This document shows positions 23,269 through 33,875 of a stretch of 64,000 nucleotides of DNA, piece after piece. Made by a program: the position numbers and the translations under genes. Under the pieces are notes generated by a model. It worked only from the letters and a program-made list of their open reading frames with translations, made no database searches and was not told where the DNA came from. The stretch is from NCBI GenBank assembly GCA_030760725.1, contig JASWHV010000012.1, positions 18,986,368 through 19,050,367 on the forward strand. Direction: 5' to 3'. The DNA comes from Neostapfia colusana. Its lineage: Eukaryota > Streptophyta > Magnoliopsida > Poales > Poaceae. The number at the start of each line of letters is the position of its first letter. The first letter of the stretch is position 1.

Positions 23269-26200
23269 TGTAAAAGCCCAAGAAAAGGGACTTGCAAAAA
23301 CTTTCATGCACCTCACAACACAACAGTTTTGTTGTGTGTAGATTGTGAAATATTGTGAAGAGCAAGTGGCCCCCATCAAAAGAATGATTAGAGGGGAAAG
23401 CCTTCACCTTCACAATGTAGGGTTTCTACACCTGAACATGAGAGGTTGAGCTCACCCCTAGGATTTGAAAAGTCTTGGGAAGGTTCAGTCCAAAGCTCAT
23501 GCAAATTCAACACTTTTTGAGGCACTTTTGGGTTGTTTCAAAAAGAGGCCAATTTGAATGTAAATTCAAATTGCAGCAACTTTCATCACCCAAATTCAAA
23601 AGTTAGCTCCATATCTATACTCAGCACATTTTTCTGAGTGAACCCACCAATTTTCATCCCCATTGGAGCTCATCTTGTCAAGAGCTAAATTTGCAAGAAT
23701 TCAAAACTGATTTTGAATTTCAGTTTGAATATGAAGCAAATTTAACCAAACAAAGTTTGAATTTGAGAATTCAAATTCAAACAAAGACTTGGGAGCTAAG
23801 TCTCCCATTAAATTGTGAGTAGCTGGTGGGATAATTAGCAAAAACAGAAAAGAAATATTAGGGAAAAAGAAGAAAGGGGAGGCCCACATGTCAGCTGCAC
23901 ACCCGGGTACACAGCGGGTTGCAGCAGCCGGGTCTCGACTTCGCGCGCAAGGAACCGGGCGAGGCGGCGAGCCACCGGGGCGTCGACGTGCCGCCCCCTG
24001 CGCCTGATGCTTCGTGCGGGTAACACCTCAGTGAAGAAAACCAAATACTCCACTCGCCTTCTCCCCGTTTTTCCCCCGAGAGCAGCCGCACCAGGCCATA
24101 AAAACGATCGCCGCCGTCCACTCTTCGCGCCCGCACGTAGAGCAGTACCTCTAGGACCTCGCACAACCACTGGTGATCGTGACGGAGTGCGCGGGACGCT
24201 GCTGAACCTCACCGAGCTACCCAGCCGATCCCTCACCCTCTGTGTGTGGCGCACAGCACCAACCATCCTCAGAAATTTCAGTTTGTGCCGCCGCCGGGCC
24301 TCCTCGACGTTCCGGAGATACAGAGCCCATCACACCCCGGGTTACATAGCAAAAAGGTGCGCCTACTCTTTCTCTTCACGCTGCCGAAAGCCCCAGTCCA
24401 TCCCTCCATGGGAGCCGCGGGAATTTGTGAAACACCGAGGACATGTCCATAGGTCAGGGGGGGTTGATCTTCCAAAATTCACGACCCAGGTGTGTTCTTT
24501 AGCCATTCTAGTCCTAGGATAGGCCACAGACCTCGGTGCGAGTCGCCGAGGCTGAAAAGAACTAGAATTTGTGGAGCCTCCACGGTGCTATTCAAGTTTT
24601 ACTCTCTGCCGCCGGTTTTCAACCAAGGGCGCACGGTGACATGGGGTTTGGAGGAGTTTCCAAGCTCTTTGGCATACGGGACGTTCTTTGCCATGAGCCA
24701 CTGATGCTCTAGGGCGAGAGAGACGGGAAAGTAAGCCAGCAGAGAGGATGGCCGATGTCGCCGGACTCGGTCCGAGGACGCCGTCCGTCGCCAGCCTTCT
24801 GTGGGCCGTTAGGGCTCACGATGACCTCGGAAACGGGTTTCCCGACCCTCAAAACCCCTAGGCGGCGAGAGCCAGGCCGGAAGATCGCTTAGGAAGGAGG
24901 GACCGAGGGGGGGAGGAAGAACACCGGCGAGAGAGGCGCGCGCGGGAAGAGGGAAGCGGGAGGTTGAAGACGAAGCGCCGACCCCACCTGTCAGCCACTC
25001 GGCGGTAGAGCTGAGATCTTCTGTGGCTGCCGATCTTTTTGTGACTACACCAGGGGAAACCCAGTAACCCTGTGTGTTCTCGTTTCTCACTGGCTGCGAT
25101 TTAAAGAGTGGGCCCGGGTTCTTTTCCAATAGTAAAACAATTCCAGTTTCCACTCAAACTTTAGAAATCCATAACTTCTGCTAGGAAGCTCCAAATTTAG
25201 GGATTCAAATTGGGTTGGAGTCATCTTGCCTAGCTCTGTCCAGATATACAACCCAATTTGTATGAAACCCATTAATTAATTCTGGAAAATTCTTTAAAGC
25301 TTTTCAGCAAAAGAATTTTAGAGGGAGTTTGGTTCATCCAAAAATCCCCAAATTTTGCCAGAATGTTCTTTAGGACATTAGTAAACCCCTGTAAAAGTTT
25401 CAGACCATTTGGAGTCGATTTGGTCAGAGCAATTCAAATTGGAAAGTGCTGTGTTTATTTGAATGCAGAAACATTTTCAGAGAATTTCCAAAACTTGGAA
25501 ATTCAATTCTGGGCAAACCTTGACTCCAAAAATGCTAGGAAAATTCATGCAAACTCTATGAGCTAGAATAGAAATTGTAGTTCATTAAGTTGAGCATGAA
25601 CAGGGGTATTACCTCAGAATTAATTCTTCCTTGCTGATTTGCCAAGAGAATTATTCTGGGCAAACCACTCCAGGAAAAGTGCTAATGTTTGGTCCAGAGA
25701 GTTTTCTTGTGACAAGGAACTCACACAAAAATTCTCAGCTCCATTGGAGCTCTAGATCACCCCTGTCCTGTTTACCCACTTAAGGGATTAAAATGGAAAA
25801 GGGGAAAACCACTTAGCATTTAACCATGTGATTAAGTCCAAGCCAAACCACCAACACCAGTTCATATTTAAATTCTTAAACAAAGTTCCAGGTGTTAGAG
25901 GCTGATTACTAGAACCAATAGTAGAAGTTTTACTCTAAAACTCACATTTGCATCTAAATTAACATATAGTATTTCATTAACGTGTAGCCGTTGAAGAAGA
26001 GACTCCGGAAGTGCTGGACTTCCTCCTTCCGGACGAAGAACTAACTCCTGACCAGCAGCAACAAGGCAAGCCCCGGTTTGCATTAACCCTTTTATAAATC
26101 TTACTTTGTTTACATGTGTCATATGAAGTATGTATGTGCATTAGGTCTAGGGTGAATGAAACCCCACTTGCATAACCAAAGGTTCCTAAAAGAGTGAGGG

Positions 26201-27448
26201 TAGTGTCAAGGACCTCGAGTAGACAGGCTATGCTTAATGAGTCATAGGACTTCGGTACAAGTCGAGTAGTTGGAATCTACTCGCGAGATAGGATGGGGAC
26301 ACACGGGTTCGGTTGAGTGATGTGAGATCACTTTAGTAATGAAAATGAGACTAGGCAGGGGCTAGGGCGCAGCAAGAGAGAGTCTTGTGTGCGCAGCCCT
26401 GTCCGTGTCGATTGAGGACCGATCCGTGTGCGGCCCTGCTGAACAAGTATTGAACGTACCGAAGGCATATCGGATATATGGGCCCCGATAAACCGATGTA
26501 GCCTAAACCTCCGGGCGTCGAGGCATAGCACACCGATTTATAGGTGTAGGTTGAGGGCAGCAAGGTGGAAATCTGCCAACGGGCATAGAGAGATGCTCCG
26601 TGTGGGGAACCTCCTGCTCGTTTCGGTGCGACCGGTTCGACGTTTGGGCTGTTGGGTGAAAGGTTGTCCCGTACGACATCGAGTGAGCGTGCTGTGCAGC
26701 TCCACGGGTGGGCGTACGTGACGTGCTCTTTGGGTTTTCCCTGCAGGTGTATATCGAGTCGATTCGCCGTCCCTCGCGGTGACGAGTACTGCTTGTTCAC
26801 TGCGTCGTAACGTAGACTAATGGATGAAATATGTTGATTCAATGATGCTGATTGATATAATTGTATTGCTACATGTGTGCCACCAAATACTGCTTACTAA
26901 ATTTCAGATTTCATGAACTGTTAACTTGTTGCTAAAAGATGAACTAAGGATGAACTTGTAGGCGTGTCGTTTTGCTGAAATGTTAATATCCTATGTCCAT
27001 TGTACACCTCATGTAGAGTTTCATGCTTAGGTGAGTCGGTTAAGCCTTGCTGAGCCTTTGTGCTCACAGTTGCTGCTTAAGTGTTTTTCAGGTGAAGAGC
27101 CACCCACGGACTCGGAGTACGAGTCCACCGGCGAGGGTTACCCTCCGTCGGGGACCACGGCTGAGTGGGAGCCGTACACGCCGCGCTGAGCTGAGGCGTG
27201 CAGCTAGTGTGGGTTGCCCTAGGGCTGGGCAACCGACTTTTGCTAAATAGGCAGGCGTGAGTTGTATAGTGTAGTCTTCCGCTGTGTAATAGAACAATAA
27301 TTGTAACTGAAGTTTGTACTTGTTTGTACAGTTTCAGCTGTCTTTCCCATGTAATATATATTGTGTTCTTATGACGTGTGCTGTCGGGTGTCGCATCGCG
27401 CGGCACCACCCTCTGCGATCCTGGATGAGCGGATTCCGGTCCGCCACA
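23269..27448 (+). repeat. 5' LTR of element B (4180 bp)
   Basis: Runs TGTAAAAGCCCAAG to GGTCCGCCACA. The composition changes sharply: an AT-rich first 600 bp with TTGAATTTGAA-type repeats, a GC-rich island (about 23880-25080), then an AT-rich remainder. A weak TATA-like CCATAAAAAC is at 24096 (copy at 34703), about 830 bp in. The 143- and 171-codon frames in the island have no recognisable domain and lie on opposite strands, so they are not called as genes. Confidence 0.95.
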
Positions 27449-27451
27449 GCC

Positions 27452-27463
27452 TGGTATCAGAGC
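27452..27463 (+). promoter_or_regulatory. Primer-binding site of B (initiator tRNA-Met)
   Basis: TGGTATCAGAGC begins three bases after the LTR end, the same spacing as in A. Confidence 0.95.
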
Positions 27464-27641
27464 TGCAGTGGGGATAGCACAGTACTAAAGGACTGCATTA
27501 TGGGAAAAACTTAGGTATACGGTGAGGATTCGGTAGTTGCCCAAGTAAGGACTATATTAGCATAGTTACTTAAAGTGGCAAAGACTAACTTATGTGTTAT
27601 AATTCTGAATTTCAATTATGTAACGACGCACCTACGCTCTG

Positions 27642-29276
27642 GTAAGTATGGTAAGGAACGCCACCGAAAGCGGTTCAATTTCGGTTAGCTCTCCCTGACG
27701 AGGAACGAGGTTCAGGGATTGATCTCACAGCTTGGTGTGAGACGTTAATATGAACCTTTTGGACTCTTCATGTCCCTGAGTTCATATGAAACGCTGATCC
27801 CTAGCGTGCATTAGGCAAGTAAGTGGAGACCCCATCGCGTGGTCAGTAACGCGAAAGTGTGTTCGTCTGGAAATAGCCCAGGAGGACATACGCAGCGCTT
27901 GCCATCGGCGTGCCCTGCAGGGCAGTAGGTGGTATCTGTTGGGTTGATAACATTCCCAACCGTGACGACCCGTTCATGACATACTCGGGTTCCCCGTCGT
28001 GTGGTGTTGAAACACGATCACGTGCCTTGAGACGTGACTTAGCTCAAGGACGGCCGTATGACAATGATACGGGCGTTTGTATTTACTTTCAAATATGGAA
28101 CTGCCTGAAATGAATAACCATTGAGTGCACCATTATTGTGTGGTTTTCTGCAGGTACTAACCACGTATGTATCCGTGTAGAAAACGTGTGCGAGAGACCG
28201 TTTAGTGCCACACTTGAGACGTATATACCGGTATGAACCGGATAGGATTTTCTTTTGTAAGGAACGTAGTACCGAGGCATTGTAGGCATATGCATGAGTA
28301 TAATGATGACAAAGAATTAAAATCTATAGGTTCAACAGTTAGGACCCTGGTTGGGTATAAGAATGGGATGGTGATGAGTGTAGTTCCAAAAGAGACTGAA
28401 AAACAGAGTGCTCTGTTTTGGGCAGCATGTTTGCTGATCTTCAACAGGGCATAACTCACAGGTCTTTTAGCCCAGGGAGGTGTGCTATATAGCTCTGGAA
28501 AGGTATTCAAGTACTCTACAACTTTGTTGTAGACTTCCAGAGCTGAAACTCGCCTTAAGATGGCTGAAATCCCAGAGGAATGTAAACTGTCCAGAACCAG
28601 GGCAGAGTAAAACATCCTCTGAACTGATATGTTTTTCAAATATAACTCCCAGTAGAAAAATCTAAAATTGTCATATAATACACGCTTAGAAAGAGTAGAA
28701 GATGTGTGACATCTTTGCAATTCAAAGTTTCTGAAGTTTCAGCACAGAAATTAGGGAGAATTAGGGTTGAAGACAGCCACTTCCAAGGGAGGTGCTGTTA
28801 AAAATTCTTCCAGAAATTCTGCTGACTTTGAATTAGCATAACTTTTTAGCCAAATCTGATCTGGGGGCAAATGCATACTCGTTGGAAAGATACTAAAGTT
28901 AACTTTAACTTTGTTATTCAACTTGAGTCCTGAAAATGCCCAGAACCAGATCAAAACTTGGAATAGGTAGCAACTGGTCATTCTGACGGAAGAATGACAG
29001 TTGAACTCATTGGAGAGGGTGTTGTACCCTAAGGGCGATACTAATGTCTCGTAGAGACCAAACCCAGTTATGGTGAGCTTCCAAAGAGGGGGTTCATCAA
29101 GTTGGATTAAACTAACTTGTGTTTGGTCTGGTAATGGTGTAGCTTGTGCAAAGTTATTACATTATCTACTTACGAGATATTTCGCACGTTTGGTTGTCAT
29201 AATGTTTTTACGCCCAGTTCTATTGGACTGCATGCAAAATGTTGCGGAACTGATGGTTAATGTCGTATGGTTGCAG
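27642..29276 (+). other. Candidate leader intron of B
   Basis: Donor CTCTG|GTAAGTATGG at 27642; acceptor TATGGTTGCAG ends at 29276, immediately before the gag ATG at 29277. The position and donor sequence are conserved with A (10627-12176). The interior (1635 bp) has no conserved sense frame. A 69-codon in-frame upstream extension (from 29070) lies inside the intron and differs from A, which argues for the start at 29277. Confidence 0.5.
27661..27857 (+). other. Conserved hairpin cluster in the leader of B
   Basis: Stems in order: ACCGAAA/TTTCGGT (27663 and about 27680), TCCCTGA/TCAGGGA (27692-27698 with 27712-27718), TCTCAC/GTGAGA (27723-27728 with 27737-27742), ACGCT/AGCGT and CGCGT/ACGCG further on. 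A has the same order. The second stem has one extra C-G pair in B on both arms (compensatory), and two stems in A keep pairing through a G-U wobble. This points to a conserved RNA fold; packaging or dimerisation is a guess. Confidence 0.55.
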
Positions 29277-32200
29277 ATGGTTCGTACTAGGACCACGCAC
29301 GAGGTTGGTGGCTCTAGCCAAGGTGGAGGCGATGACTCCCAGCCACCGGCCTACGACAGCACCCCGCAGCAGCAGCCACCACCGCCGCCTCCGCTTACTC
29401 TAGCGGATGTGATAGCGGCATTGGTGGGAGGTCGTGAGGAGCAGACCGACCTGCTCCGCACGATCGTGCAGAATACGTCCCAGGCGGGAGGACGTCAAGA
29501 GCGAGGGCCTCGTGAGCCCCGCGAAGTGTCGTACTCGGATTTCATGAGTACGCACCCTCCAGTGTTCACCGAAGCTGAAGAACCACTGGAGGCAGACAAC
29601 TGGCTGCGGACTATCGAGTCCAAGTTCGGGCTGCTCCAGTGTACGGAGCGGCAGAAGACGCTGTTCGCAGCACAGCAGCTCCACGGTGCTGCTGGTGCGT
29701 GGTGGGCGAATTATGTCGCCTCACGTCCGGCTGGTCATGCCGTGGAATGGCAAGAGTTCCGGGAGGCGTTCCGCGCCTATCACATTCCTCCCGGGATCAT
29801 GAAGAGAAAGTTCCAAGAATTTTTGGAACTGAAGCAGGGCGGGAGGAGTGCCCACGACTACTCCCGTGCCTTCAACCATCTGGCGCAGTATGCGTCAGAC
29901 TACATCTCCACGGAGGAGAAGAAGAGGGAGCACTTCTATCGGGGGTTACATCCCGAAATGAAGACCCACCTCGTACAATGGAACCGCGGCACATTCAACG
30001 ATCTAGTCAATGCCGCCATCATGCAAGAGGACGCTCAGCGGGAGTTAGCAGCTGAGCAGAGGAAGCGTAGCGCTCCACCTAGCAGCGGTGGGAGTGGCGC
30101 TCCCCAGAAGTACCGTATGGTGTATCGGACACCATCCGGGCAGCAGTGGCAACCACCGGCGCGACCGCAACGGTTCGGGGGACGTCCCTTTCAAGCACCT
30201 CCGTTCCGTCCGCCGATGCCACCACCAAGACAGCAGCAGCAGCAGACGGTACCCCGGGCGTTTCCACCGCCACAACGCGCCCCAGGTTTTCGTCCACCGA
30301 TCAGCGGGGGACCGCCCCGTTTCACCTGCTTCACGTGTGGCCAAGCGGGCCACTTTGCGAAGGACTGTCCCCAGGGGCAGCAGAGCAGCGGGCAAGCCCA
30401 ACTCCAGGGCGGTGCTCGAGGCCGACCTCCGGTGAAGAAGGTTAGTCAGCGGACTGGAGGCGTCCGCAACCTCGACAATGAGGACGCCCCAGAGGGAGAC
30501 AACGTGCTGGCGGGTACGTTTACTCTCAACCATCAAGCCATAGTCATATTATTTGATTCGGGTGCAACCCACAGCTTTATAAGTGCATCCTATGTGGCTA
30601 AACATCAATTGCAAGTCTTCCCAACCGACTGCACTTATATGATCTGCTCACCGGGAGGGAAGATTTCAGCTAATATGATGATTCCAAAGGCACCTTTGTG
30701 CTTAGGTGGGAAACTATATCCCACCACCTTGATAATCCTTATGGGACAAAAGATTGATGCAATCTTAGGGATGTCATGGCTGCAATACCATGGCGCTGTC
30801 CTAGAGACTCGGACACGGACGGTTCACTTAAATTCTCCATTTCACCGTCCGCATTCCATGGTGTTAGACACGCCAGTCCGGGAAGTTTTAGCAATTAATA
30901 ATGCTGAAGTTCTCAAGTTAGAAGACATCCCCGTAGTCCGGGAGTATCCCGATGTGTTCCCGGATGATCTTCCGGGCATGCCACCTGAGCGGGATGTCGA
31001 GTTCAAGATTGAACTTGCACCCGGGACTACGCCCATATCACGGAGACCATACAAGATGGCTCCAAATGAGCTGGCGGAACTGAAAGAACAGCTCAATGAT
31101 CTGTTGAGCAAGGGTTTCATTAGGCCGAGTTCCTCGCCTTGGGGATGCTCGGCGCTATTCGTGAAGAAAAAGGATGAGACCCTGAGGCTGTGTGTGGATT
31201 ACCGGCCGCTCAACGCCGTCACAATCAAGAATAAGTACCCACTGCCCCGTATTGACATCTTGTTTGATCAACTTGTGGGGGCAAGTGTATTCTCAAAGAT
31301 GGACCTTCGCTCTGGATATCACCAAATCAAGATCCGGGCGGAGGATATCCCGAAGACGGCGTTCTCGACGAGATACGGCTTATACGAATATCTCGTCATG
31401 TCCTTTGGTCTCACAAATGCTCCAGCCCATTTCATGTATCTCATGAACTCGGTGTTCATGCCGGAGCTGGACAAGTTCGTGGTAGTGTTCATCGACGACA
31501 TCTTGGTTTACTCCAAGACCGAAGCTGAACATGCCGAACACTTGCGGATCGTTCTTCAACGATTGCGAGACCACAAACTCTATGCTAAGTTCAGCAAATG
31601 CGAATTTTGGATCAGCCAAGTGCCATTCTTGGGACATATCATCTCAGCTGAAGGCATTGCGGTTGACCCAAGTAAAATCGAGCAAGTGTTGAAATGGAAA
31701 GCTCCCACTTCAGTCCATGAAGTCAGAAGCTTCCTCGGGTTAGCGGGATACTATCGGAGATTCATCCCAAGTTTCTCAAAGCTCGCTAAGCCGATGACAG
31801 AGTTGCTGAAGAAAGGGACAAAATATGTTTGGAACACGGCGTGTGAAGGAGCGTTCCGAACACTGGTGAAGCATCTCACAACAGCCCCGGTATTAGCTCA
31901 GCCGGATACAACAAAGCCCTTCGACGTGTATTGTGACGCGTCCGGTATTGGACTCGGCTGCGTGTTGATGCAGGAAGGACGTGTGGTCGCTTATGGCTCA
32001 CGCCAACTTCGGAACCATGAGCAGCACTACCCGACTCACGATCTTGAACTTGCTGCCGTGGTGTTGGCGCTGAAAATGTGGAGGCACTATCTCCTGGGGA
32101 ACTTGGTGCATCTCTACACCGACCACAAGAGCTTGAAATACATTTTCACCCAGAAGGAGCTGAACATGAGGCAGAGGAGGTGGTTAGAACTGATCAAAGA

Positions 32201-33809
32201 TTATGAGATTGAGATCCATTACCACCCCGGCAAGGCGAATGTGGTTGCCGACGCGCTGAGTCGGAAATCGCATGTCCATCACCTCACCATTACACCGGTG
32301 GAGGAGGAAGAGCCAAGTTTATACTTGGTTCCTTATGGATCGCTGTACAACCTTGCCCTCATCCCTACTATTAGGGAGGACATCATTGCAGCTCAGAAAA
32401 CGGATAAAGGCATGGCACATCTCCGGAGACGGATAGACAATGGAGAGATTAAATGTTTCCGGAAAGATGATGAGGGGACGCTGTGGTTCAATGACCGCAT
32501 AGTCGTACCCCGAGATATGAAGTTGAGGAAAAAGATCCTCGATGAAGCTCACTTGTCCAAATACTCCATTCATCCGGGCAGCAACAAAATGTACCAAGAT
32601 TTGAAAAAGAAATTTTGGTGGACGCGGATGAAGCGGGAGGTAGCTAAGTACGTATCCGAGTGTGATACGTGTAGACGAGTGAAAGCTGATCACATGAAGA
32701 AATCAGGGCTGTTGCAACCCCTGAAGATCCCGGCATGGAAATGGGAAGATGTGAGCATGGATTTCATTGTGGGATTACCCCTAACAGCCAACAAGCATGA
32801 TTCCATATGGGTAATCGTTGATCGGTTAACCAAGACGGCTCATTTCATTCCGGTGAATACACGTTACAATGCCGGCAAATATGCGGAGCTATACATAGCG
32901 AAGATTCTATGCCTATACGGGGTACCCAAGACCATTGTCTCAGATCGAGGTGCATTATTTGTATCTCGCTTTTGGGAGCAGCTACACGCTGCATTGGGTA
33001 CTAAGTTAATCAGGAGCTCCGCCTATCACCCTCAGACCGATGGTCAGACAGAAAGGGTGAATCAAGTCCTGGAAGACATGTTGAGAGCATGTGCCATCCA
33101 CCATGGTAGGAACTGGGATGATCACCTACCCTTGGCGGAATTCTCGTACAACAACGGTTATCAGGCGAGTATCAAAATGGCACCTTACGAAGCTCTCTAT
33201 GGTCGTAAATGCCGCACCCCATTAAATTGGTGCGAGTCCGGTGAAAGGGTCACATTCGGGGTTGATTTGGTGAACGACGCCGAGGAGCGCGTTCGGATAA
33301 TTCAAGCCAATTTGAAGGCCGCTCAATCCCGACAGAAGAGCTACGCTGATAAGAGGCGTAGGCCGTTGCACTTTGACGTTGGGGAACACGTGTACCTCCG
33401 CGTGTCTCCAATGAAGGGCGTGCACCGATTCGGTGTGAAGGGAAAGCTCGCTCCCCGTTTCATTGGACCCTACGCTATCACCGAGAAGTGTGGACCAGCA
33501 GCGTATCGATTGGAGTTACCGGCATCTCTGACTGGTATCCATGATATTTTCCATGTTTCGCAACTGCGGAAATGCTTGAAGCATACAACTGCTGTTCCTA
33601 CCGAAGACATCGGCGAGCTGAAACCGGATTTAACTTATGATGAATATCCGGTGGGAATTCTTGATGAGAAAGCCAGGACCACGCGTAGCAGAACGTTGTG
33701 GTTCTACAAAATACTCTGGAGTAACCACACCGCCGAAGAAGCGACGTGGGAGAGCGAGGAGTTCCTTCGCTCAAATTACCCGGAGTTCATGGCTTCTCAA
33801 CACGGGTAA
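29277..33809 (+). CDS. gag-pol: Gag-Pol polyprotein of element B (Ty3/gypsy chromovirus, Tekay/Del type)
   Basis: A single uninterrupted frame of 1510 codons from the Met at 29277. The frame is open upstream to 29070, but A also starts at the equivalent MVRT and a splice-acceptor-like CAG precedes it. Residue numbers below count from 29277; subtract nothing. Order: proline/glutamine-rich N-terminus; Gag core (about 95-220); CCHC zinc knuckle CFTCGQAGHFAKDC at 351-364; aspartic protease DSGA at 427-430; reverse transcriptase with FIDD at 738-741; RNase H with catalytic Asp in CDASG at 887; integrase zinc finger (about 1100-1145); integrase triad D1162, D1223, E1259 with the standard 35-residue spacing; GPY-like segment; C-terminal chromodomain (about 1460-1505, ILDEKARTTRSR ... 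WYKILW-like core, ATWESEEFL). Gag packages the RNA; Pol copies and integrates it; the chromodomain is believed to steer integration to modified histone H3. Gag and Pol share one frame, usual in this lineage. All catalytic residues are present. Confidence 0.97.
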   Translation: MVRTRTTHEVGGSSQGGGDDSQPPAYDSTPQQQPPPPPPLTLADVIAALVGGREEQTDLLRTIVQNTSQAGGRQERGPREPREVSYSDFMSTHPPVFTEAEEPLEADNWLRTIESKFGLLQCTERQKTLFAAQQLHGAAGAWWANYVASRPAGHAVEWQEFREAFRAYHIPPGIMKRKFQEFLELKQGGRSAHDYSRAFNHLAQYASDYISTEEKKREHFYRGLHPEMKTHLVQWNRGTFNDLVNAAIMQEDAQRELAAEQRKRSAPPSSGGSGAPQKYRMVYRTPSGQQWQPPARPQRFGGRPFQAPPFRPPMPPPRQQQQQTVPRAFPPPQRAPGFRPPISGGPPRFTCFTCGQAGHFAKDCPQGQQSSGQAQLQGGARGRPPVKKVSQRTGGVRNLDNEDAPEGDNVLAGTFTLNHQAIVILFDSGATHSFISASYVAKHQLQVFPTDCTYMICSPGGKISANMMIPKAPLCLGGKLYPTTLIILMGQKIDAILGMSWLQYHGAVLETRTRTVHLNSPFHRPHSMVLDTPVREVLAINNAEVLKLEDIPVVREYPDVFPDDLPGMPPERDVEFKIELAPGTTPISRRPYKMAPNELAELKEQLNDLLSKGFIRPSSSPWGCSALFVKKKDETLRLCVDYRPLNAVTIKNKYPLPRIDILFDQLVGASVFSKMDLRSGYHQIKIRAEDIPKTAFSTRYGLYEYLVMSFGLTNAPAHFMYLMNSVFMPELDKFVVVFIDDILVYSKTEAEHAEHLRIVLQRLRDHKLYAKFSKCEFWISQVPFLGHIISAEGIAVDPSKIEQVLKWKAPTSVHEVRSFLGLAGYYRRFIPSFSKLAKPMTELLKKGTKYVWNTACEGAFRTLVKHLTTAPVLAQPDTTKPFDVYCDASGIGLGCVLMQEGRVVAYGSRQLRNHEQHYPTHDLELAAVVLALKMWRHYLLGNLVHLYTDHKSLKYIFTQKELNMRQRRWLELIKDYEIEIHYHPGKANVVADALSRKSHVHHLTITPVEEEEPSLYLVPYGSLYNLALIPTIREDIIAAQKTDKGMAHLRRRIDNGEIKCFRKDDEGTLWFNDRIVVPRDMKLRKKILDEAHLSKYSIHPGSNKMYQDLKKKFWWTRMKREVAKYVSECDTCRRVKADHMKKSGLLQPLKIPAWKWEDVSMDFIVGLPLTANKHDSIWVIVDRLTKTAHFIPVNTRYNAGKYAELYIAKILCLYGVPKTIVSDRGALFVSRFWEQLHAALGTKLIRSSAYHPQTDGQTERVNQVLEDMLRACAIHHGRNWDDHLPLAEFSYNNGYQASIKMAPYEALYGRKCRTPLNWCESGERVTFGVDLVNDAEERVRIIQANLKAAQSRQKSYADKRRRPLHFDVGEHVYLRVSPMKGVHRFGVKGKLAPRFIGPYAITEKCGPAAYRLELPASLTGIHDIFHVSQLRKCLKHTTAVPTEDIGELKPDLTYDEYPVGILDEKARTTRSRTLWFYKILWSNHTAEEATWESEEFLRSNYPEFMASQHG

Positions 33810-33862
33810 GTCCCTATTACATCGCTATCTCTTCTTTTATAATCTCGGGACGAGATTCTTTT

Positions 33863-33875
33863 AAGGGGGGAGGGA
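33863..33875 (+). promoter_or_regulatory. Polypurine tract of B
   Basis: AAGGGGGGAGGGA directly before the 3' LTR, preceded by the conserved AATCTCGGGACGAGATT motif (about 33841-33857). Confidence 0.92.

Noticed and set aside
24007..24522. 171-codon frame in the B LTR (also at 34614-35129), and a 143-codon frame on the other strand
   Set aside because: They lie in a GC-rich LTR island, overlap on opposite strands, recur only because the LTR is duplicated, and show no domain.
28202..28720. 172-codon minus-strand frame in the leader of B
   Set aside because: Antisense within the candidate intron, not conserved in A.
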